This document shows, in pieces, positions 57,339-64,000 of a stretch of 64,000 bases of DNA (within the stretch, counting starts at the first letter, position 1; each line of letters begins with the position of its first letter). Under the pieces are notes generated by a model. It did not search any database and was not told the DNA's origin. It saw nothing but the letters and a program-made list of their open reading frames with translations. The stretch is from Epinephelus fuscoguttatus (lineage: Eukaryota; Chordata; Actinopteri; Perciformes; Serranidae), in NCBI RefSeq assembly GCF_011397635.1, contig NC_064761.1, positions 42,372,143 to 42,436,142 on the forward strand, in the 5' to 3' direction. The translations under genes were made by a program, and so were the position numbers.

Positions 57339-60300
57339 CTTATTTTTAAACAAGTCCCTTGTTTATTTGTTTTTTTAGGTGCATATTTCCATGTGTCAGT
57401 GGAGAGAATGTTCAGTAATGTTGAAACTACCCTCCAGATAATGTGGAAAGATAGAGGAAATTGTTGCAAGACTTCTTTCATTGTTCCACAGTGTGCACTC
57501 AGAGACAACCTTTTGAGATTTTGCTTCCGAAGACAGACAAACGTATATTTGGAGAAGACCATAAATTATAAAAAGAGGAGCTCAGGGATTTTGATGAGAG
57601 CAGCAGACCACTCTGTTGCCAAGACGGGCTCCTGGAGTTGGCGAGGGAAGGATGTTCAGGCTGGAGTCCAGAGAGAGCAGGGTGTGTGGGAGGTGAGGGT
57701 CTCTGAAGGAGGAGAGGGGGGTGTTCAGTACAAACACAACAGTGATAACAGGAGTGTGGGTAATAAATGACTCCGGAGCTGGAAGTCTCTGAGCAGGAAC
57801 TGTGCACACACCTGTGACTGATGCCTCCCAGATGTACTGACAATGTCACACATTCACAAATACACACATCCTGAGTGTGACCACAAGACAGCAGACACAA
57901 ATAACATTTAAAGTTTAATGGCATCACTAGTTATTTTGTGTTTTACCAAATATTTCATCTACTTTCCTTCTACACAGATTTAATGACGCTCACGTGTACT
58001 TTCCTCAGTTATTTATATTACGTAAGCTTCCTCAATGATGCAGAAGAAAGCCTTTGCACCTGGTTTTCAGATAATGATACTCAGCAAATAAAAGTTACGC
58101 TCCTTTAAGGAAAAGGTGCTGTAGGTCATGAAATGACCAGTCTGTTTGCTTAGACCTCCAGTTTTGTTTGGGGACTTGCCAGGAAGTTGTTGTGAGAAGG
58201 AACAGGAAAGCCGTATTTGTCTTCATCAGGGAGACTTCAATTCACCTGTCAGCCTCGTTTTTAACAGGACATGGGAGATGTGTGCCAGACTTCAGGTCAC
58301 TAGAGGTCAAAGACATCGCTATGAAGGCATCCCTCCTTTTAGCTTCTTTTCCTTTGGGACTCAAAGTCAACACAGTTACTGTTAGTGCTGCAGCATTCAG
58401 AGGGGCCCCCAAGCTTCTGCCCTTACAGTCTGCATTTCAGAGGATTTTAAAGGTTTCAGATGTACAGTGTCAGCCAAGGAGGAGTCAGTGTTGCAACAGT
58501 ACATTGTTTTGTTTCATTCTACTTCATTTTCACTCCATTACAGCAGCAGCAGCTTTTTGATTCCTCTAAAGACATTCTCTCCTCAGTGCACTGACGTCTA
58601 GATCAGCTGTATCATATTGTTTTAATATAATACATAATCAGAGTTCAGATAAGACATGATATGACATTCCTACATTTGTCTCATAAAGAAAAGCCAATAG
58701 TTTAGAATGGAAGTAGGAAGCACTGCTTGGCTCTGATGGCTGGTACGACAGGTGCTCTTTGGCGAGGTTGGTAAAAAAGAGAAACCTAATTTTGGCTTAA
58801 AAAAAGAAAAAAGCAGAAAACAATATCTTGGAAGTCTCAAAATTAATACAGACAACTATCAAAAAATCTAGATTGCCTCTATTTTAAGAATACATGAATG
58901 AGATTACTTCACCTTTTCACCTGGAGACAAAGTGCCTCGCTTGTTTCCATGGTTTTCTGCATTAATTCGAGTCTTTCAGGATCTTTTTTGGCTTTCTTTC
59001 TTTCTTTTAAACCAATATTTATATAATAATATATTCACATAGAAGAAGCTGGAATCAGACAATTTCAACTTTTTCTTTCTTAAAAGATTACTCCAACTGA
59101 TTAATTGATTATCAAATTAGTTGGTGATTAATTTAAAAGTTAACATTTAAATGGATGAATAGACTAATTGTTGCAGCCCCGTTGCAGGTTAATTCATACA
59201 ACAAAATGCATCTTTGACGATTCTGTTCACTTTATGCTGTTTGTTAAAGATTATTTATCACTATTGTGCCAAAAATAAGAGCATATCCATGATCTTTGAT
59301 CCATGATCCGTTTTTCTCCTCACTGACTTGGTCAATCCATGTGAAATTTGGCACAGTGGTAGAGGGTCATGGGAGGATGCCAATGAAGCAATATTACAAA
59401 AATTGGCCAAAGGGGGGCGCTATAGCAACCCACTGAAATGTCAAACTTTGAATGGGCATATCTCATGCCCCGTATGTCGTAGAGACATGAAACTTTGCAC
59501 AGAGATGCCTCTCCTCATGAGGAACACATTTGCCTCAAGAACCCATAACTTCCGCTTATATAGATTTTCCGCCATTTTGAATTTTTTGAAAAACACTTCA
59601 AATGGATCTCTTCCTAGGAAGTTTGAGCGATCTGCATGAAACTGGGTGAACATAATCTAGGGAGCAATATCTAAAGTTCCCTCTTGGCAAAAGTTGGAAA
59701 ACTTCCTAAAACTGAGCTTCTATAAGGCAATGAATATTGCGGAGGGCGTGGCTCATCACATAAAGGTGTAGAACATCTCAAGGGTTTCACCCATCACCAC
59801 GCAACTTTGTAGGCATATGAGCACACATAATCTGAGGGGACCCCTCCATTATTGAGCCCATCAAACAAAATGGGGGCGCTAGAGAGCTCATTTCTTATCT
59901 AGGCCTAACCGCCATATGGATTTTTACTAAACTTGGTAGATATGTAGAACAGGACGCCTCAAGGTGACTGGAGAAATTTAACTCTAATTGGCAACTGGGT
60001 GGCGCTATAACAACAGAAAAATGCTTCAAAATGGCTAAAATGCGACCGATCGCTGTGGCTCCCCCTGTGGACCAATGTTGGTGTTGTTTCTAATGTTTGG
60101 TATGACTAAGTCATGGTATGGTATGCTGTACATAATCACGCAAACTGTCAGTGTGTCATTCTATCAGTCAGTCATTCTGTCTGTCCCACTTTTTTTTTCT
60201 CACTGACGTGGTCAATCTATGTGAAACTGCACATAGACATTGAGGACTGGCATAGGTAGAAGAGTTTGCCTGTCCTTTTTTAAGTGTATCTGTTCTTGTT

Positions 60301-61956
60301 GTGTAGACTGCAGCACTGAAGCAACACAATGATGTCCCCCTGTATACTGAGTATTGTATATGGAGAGAATTTGAACTTTGAAAACATTGTATTTAACAAT
60401 GTTTAAGCTTACACGACCAAGAGTTCTGCCACTGCTTCCATGCAGTTACATTTGATGCATCCAACTATTACAGTTTCTCAGTCTCAGTCAATCCTCAGCG
60501 ATACTTGGGTCATCTAAAGCAGTTGTGTAAAATGTCAGAGGGCCATGAAATAATTAATGGAATGGGGGTAGAAGGCCAAAAAGAGACAGTCATTCTTCTG
60601 TTAATCTGTTCACCACTCTGCATCACGAGGCAACATATTTGAGACCACTGCACTATAGTAACCCAGCAGCTACTCTGTAAAAGGCTGTTTTTCAGGGCCT
60701 GGAAAATACTTCAAGTCTTTAATGTCTCCGAAACTATTTCCTAACATGACCTTTAAGTCAGGTGCCTGTTCCAAAACTCTCATGAGGTCTGAAAGACAGG
60801 ATGTTTTCAGACTTCATTACAGAGAGAACCAATAACAGCATGTTTAGTCAAGGTGGTCAGATGGAGACTTTGCTGTTGTGCTACCGTGGATGTTGTGGTT
60901 AATGAAGGAATGTGCTACGCCGCGATCCCCGAGAGGAAAGGATCTTACTTTATGAGATCTTAATCCTTTGTGATTGCACCAGAGGATACAAAGGGCTTGA
61001 TGTGGCTTTGGGGAGGCAGACTGCACTTCCTTGTGTTTGTTATGCAAGACTTACCTGAATTCCATCACTGTATTGAGTTTTATTAAACAGCAGACTCAAG
61101 TCAAAACAACCTTTTCTCAAGTACAGCACGTGTAACTGAGATTTTTTTAAAGCTTGGACTTAACTTCAAAGCAACAATTAAATAGGGTCATTTTCCATTC
61201 CATAAATTTTGTGTTTCATCAACTCACCCTTGAAAGAAGTCTTTCCAAGGTTTTTCAAGGTTCAGGCTAATGAATTATTCCACCATGGAGCCACTGCGGT
61301 GAATGATGGAAACAGCTGACCTAATACATATTCCTGCTGGGACTCCCTCTCAATTTTCACTGTTTATGACCAAACTTGAGTCCGACCGAAGACACCGAGG
61401 CCTCGATGAATATTAACTGCATTTTAACAGCTCCAGAGGGAGTTAACGTGGAATCTGAATTCACCTTTAACCTTCTGAGTTCTACTTTGACCTTTGCCGT
61501 TACTTGTGTGTTTTTATTAGGTTAGAGCAGAGTAGCATGGGTTGGGTGTCAGTGGGAGAATATTACCGAGAGGTTTGTGCATTACAGATACTGGCAATGC
61601 TCCACTCTCTGTTGGGTGTTTGTATCTGAGCATAAAAACACACTTATGAATGGTGGCATTATTACTGAGCAAAATAAGGAAAGGTACGAGTGAGGACGGA
61701 GGAAACGCTTCAGTGAGTAGGAGAACAGGAGCGTGGTGGGAAACAGAGGGGCATGTCTTTGACATTATGACGCTATGTCTCAAATCTCATATTTCCCACA
61801 TAAAACAGAAATGCCTTACAAATCGTGCGATGATATTAATCTCATCTGTGAGAGTTACTAAACAAGCCACTGTTATAACATTTTAAACCTGCAAATAAAT
61901 CTTAATTGGGTGTTTCAAAACATAACCAAATGGTCCAAGATTTTCCATCCAAAACA
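57339..61956. other. Intergenic region between itpa and rangrf
   Basis: No gene recognised. It holds the second copy of the 1.23-kb segment (59035-60262). Frames at 57393-57927 and 58146-58560 have no domain and no splice support. The rest is ordinary AT-rich spacer. Confidence 0.55.
59035..60262 (+). repeat. 1.23-kb duplicated segment, copy 2 (intergenic)
   Basis: Direct copy of 55742-56969. Left junction follows an AT-rich stretch (ATATTTATATAATAATATAT). The open frame in this copy is 59328-59639. Confidence 0.9.
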
Positions 61957-61962
61957 TTTATT
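61957..61962 (-). terminator. rangrf: rangrf polyadenylation signal
   Basis: The complement of AATAAA, 213 bp beyond the rangrf stop on the minus strand. Confidence 0.65.
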
Positions 61963-62174
61963 ATGTAAAAACTATATTTATACAATGAGAGGTTTTGTTT
62001 TCAGTTAGTTTCTGAATGTCAGAACAAGGTAGCATCAAAGGCAGAGCTGGACATATGCGTCATGACAGGGACAGGGGCAGGACGACCGCGACATTGAATT
62101 GCTTAAACACTTTGAGGGCAAGCAAATAGTCCTAATATATTTAAATGTCCCACGCTGAGAGAGTTGTAGCTGTT

Positions 62175-62756
62175 TCACCCAAACAGTCCTGGGTTGTGCA
62201 GAGTCAGAGTCTGCAACATGCGCTCAAAGTCCTGCACCGTCCATGGCTCTCTGTGTGTCTCTGCTGAAGCAGCACTGCTGCTGTCAGGGCTGATGCTCTG
62301 CGGGTCATTGAAGGTTATCAAGACATCTGTGGAGAACTGTGGCAGACGGAACAGACCCAGGTGAAGGGTCACTGTGTTCCTGGCTTCTTCGTTGAACTTG
62401 GACACACACTGTGTCCCGGTCAGCACCCAGGCAGAGCTGCAGTCTGACAGGGACAGCTCAGATTTGGGTAGCTGCACAGCACCGGGCACTTCAAAAGCAC
62501 CTGGCTCTAGAGCTTTGTTACTGTCTGCGATGTCCTCAAAGTGATACCGGGCGGCGTCCTGGTCTGCCACCTGACCCTGGTACTCCACCAGCTCCACTAT
62601 CAGGCTCTGGTCGGTGTGTTCATGGGAAAACACCTCCTGGTTGTCCGGGATCTCCCTCAGCTCACTGATGTCTTTGGCGTTGTGAGGGAGGACGGCTGAC
62701 AGCGCTCCTCCAAACAGAGGATGAGGCTGATGAGCGCTGCCTCCAGCACACTGCAT
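62175..62756 (-). CDS. rangrf: RANGRF (MOG1), Ran guanine nucleotide release factor
   Basis: MOG1 binds Ran in the nucleus, promotes GTP release, and in heart also helps the sodium channel Nav1.5 reach the membrane. 193 aa (human 186 from memory) in one uninterrupted coding exon. Family blocks: HPLFGGALSAVLP (about 12-24), REIPDNQEVFSHEHTDQSLI, ARYHFEDIADSN, SSAWVLTGTQ, TLHLGLFRLPQFSTDVLITF and the end WTVQDFERMLQTLTLHNPGL. ATG 62754-62756 is chosen because a splice acceptor ends just upstream (TTTCTCCAG then AGAG), so the longer frame starting at 62774 is intronic. The 5' untranslated exon then lies at about 62931-62990. No break was seen. Confidence 0.93.
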   Translation of the reverse strand: MQCAGGSAHQPHPLFGGALSAVLPHNAKDISELREIPDNQEVFSHEHTDQSLIVELVEYQGQVADQDAARYHFEDIADSNKALEPGAFEVPGAVQLPKSELSLSDCSSAWVLTGTQCVSKFNEEARNTVTLHLGLFRLPQFSTDVLITFNDPQSISPDSSSAASAETHREPWTVQDFERMLQTLTLHNPGLFG

Positions 62757-62930
62757 CTCTCTGGAGAAACACACACAAACACAGAGCGTGTTTTAAACCA
62801 CCTGCAGTTACATTCACACCGTGTGCTTATAAACAACATAGACTCAGGAAAATGTTATAAAATATATGAATATACATAAAAGAAATACAAATAATATGTG
62901 TAGAGACCGCGTGATAAACGCGTAGCTTAC

Positions 62931-63000
62931 CAACTGCAACTGCCAGAACTCACTTCCGGTCAAAGTTTGTCTTCTTCTTCTACGGCTTAAATTTAAGGCA
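62931..63000 (-). promoter_or_regulatory. rangrf: rangrf non-coding first exon and core promoter
   Basis: A donor (GTTG followed by GTAAGC on the minus strand) ends at 62931. An ETS-type motif (ACTTCCGG on the plus strand, CCGGAAGT on the minus) lies at 62952-62959. A donor-acceptor pair with the acceptor at 62760/62761 gives a 5' UTR intron of about 170 bp. Confidence 0.6.
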
Positions 63001-64000
63001 CGCTACACACAGGTCATGCGCACTGCTGCCACCTACAGGTGAGCCAAACACTCACCCTGAAAAGGCAGCGGCGAAATTATTATAAAAAATATTTGTGTAA
63101 GTATCAAAAGTAAAAATACTTATACAGAGTAATGGCTCCTGTGAGTGGCATATTAATATTTATAATAATAGTTGAGTCCTCTATACTTGGTTGAGGTGAA
63201 ACAAATTATAATAAACTTCATGTAAGATAAGAACATAAATTACGTAAGAAATTGAGATGTAAAATAAAAATAAAAATGAGAATTATTAAAATAAGAGGTA
63301 TTTACAATTTGTATAAAGGTAGAATTAAAAATATTAAAAATAGAAATAAAACATAAAAATACAAATAAAAATAGAAAAAAATAAATATGAAAAAATAAAG
63401 AATATCAAAATAAAACAATTAAACAGCAATTTAAGGCAACGTCACCAGATAAAGTGACATGGTATTATTCATAGCTGTGAGTTTATATGATGTGCTAAGA
63501 CTGTATGGCATATTAACATAGTATAGTATGATACAGTATAAGATATGGCACAAGGTGCAATGTAATAATACTAATAATAGTAGTTGTTGTAATATTATTG
63601 ATATTATTATTGTTGTTGTTTAATTTATAATAATTATTAATTTTATTTTATAAACTTTTAATATTTGAAATCATAATTAGTAGTTACTATAGCTGCCAAA
63701 TACATTTATTGGTGCAAGAACTAGGCTACAATATTTACTTCTGACGTTTATTAGATTAGAAATAAGAGGTATATATAATTAGTATAAAAGTAGAAGTAAA
63801 AAATATTAACAATGAAAGAGCAATTAAAGACAACGATACCAGGTAAAGTGACATGATATTATTCATAGATTTTAATTCTGTGGAAAAAGTGTACATCAGA
63901 AAAATAAAAAGTGTGATTTAGTAATGACACTTAGTGTTGTCTGTATTATTATATTAAAACAGAAATATAATATGATGTGGTAAGACAGTATTAACAGAGT
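63001..64000. other. Right-edge AT-rich spacer with a diverged internal duplication
   Basis: No gene seen. About 63285-63500 and 63755-63990 are related in direct orientation: AATAAGAGGTAT..., then CAACG(TC/AT)ACCAG(A/G)TAAAGTGACAT, then TATGATGTG(C/G)TAAGAC. The spacing is about 394-483 bp, so internal insertions or deletions separate them. Confidence 0.6.

Noticed and set aside
57393-57770. 125-codon plus-strand frame after itpa
   Set aside because: Lies beyond the itpa polyadenylation signal, with no domain and no acceptor or start context.

Overview
The window is nuclear DNA from a ray-finned fish, most likely a percomorph teleost. The genes are compact and vertebrate-like, with GT-AG introns and CpG/ETS/NRF1-type promoters. 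Introns are packed with short DNA-transposon derivatives, Tc1/mariner copies and LINE tails of the kinds common in perch-like fish. CA/GT microsatellites are frequent.

Left to right: the last coding exon of tmed5 (+, 2.1-2.3 kb). Then pigc (+, 8.3-9.3 kb), which lies inside a possible small minus-strand gene (exon candidates from 10.76 down to 5.5 kb) that I do not recognise. Then a complete dynamin gene, dnm3 (-, start codon at 40.7 kb, proline-rich end at 16.9 kb). Then mettl13/eef1aknmt (-, 52.8 to 43.1 kb, nine exons), head-to-head with itpa (+, 53.1-57.2 kb) across a promoter of about 265 bp. Finally rangrf/MOG1 (-, 62.76 to 62.17 kb). All exon chains were built by hand from splice sites. 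They keep frame throughout for mettl13 (696 aa), itpa (204 aa), pigc (294 aa) and the dnm3 body (818 aa as far as the first in-frame stop, 863 aa if a tentative last exon is used).

The order mettl13 - dnm3 - pigc, with their relative orientations, matches the human chromosome 1q24 neighbourhood as I remember it. This supports calling the dynamin DNM3 rather than DNM1 or DNM2. itpa, tmed5 and rangrf are not part of that human block, so the fish block has been rearranged. The genes serve unrelated housekeeping jobs (vesicle scission, GPI-anchor synthesis, eEF1A methylation, nucleotide-pool cleaning, Ran/Mog1 function, ER-Golgi cargo transport). No operon-like logic is expected.

The rest is introns and intergenic DNA dominated by repeats, often one inside another. 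The most striking is a Tc1 element with an uninterrupted 346-codon transposase and apparently identical 217-bp inverted repeats. It sits inside an older mariner-like copy in mettl13 intron 1. Other notable structures are a near-identical 1.23-kb segment present both in itpa intron 7 and 3.3 kb downstream, a hAT-type MITE inside a long fold-back MITE in itpa intron 2, and a retrotransposon tail inside another LINE with a perfect 12-bp target duplication in dnm3 intron 17. I saw no convincing new multi-gene system. The best candidate for something undescribed is the small minus-strand gene around pigc.
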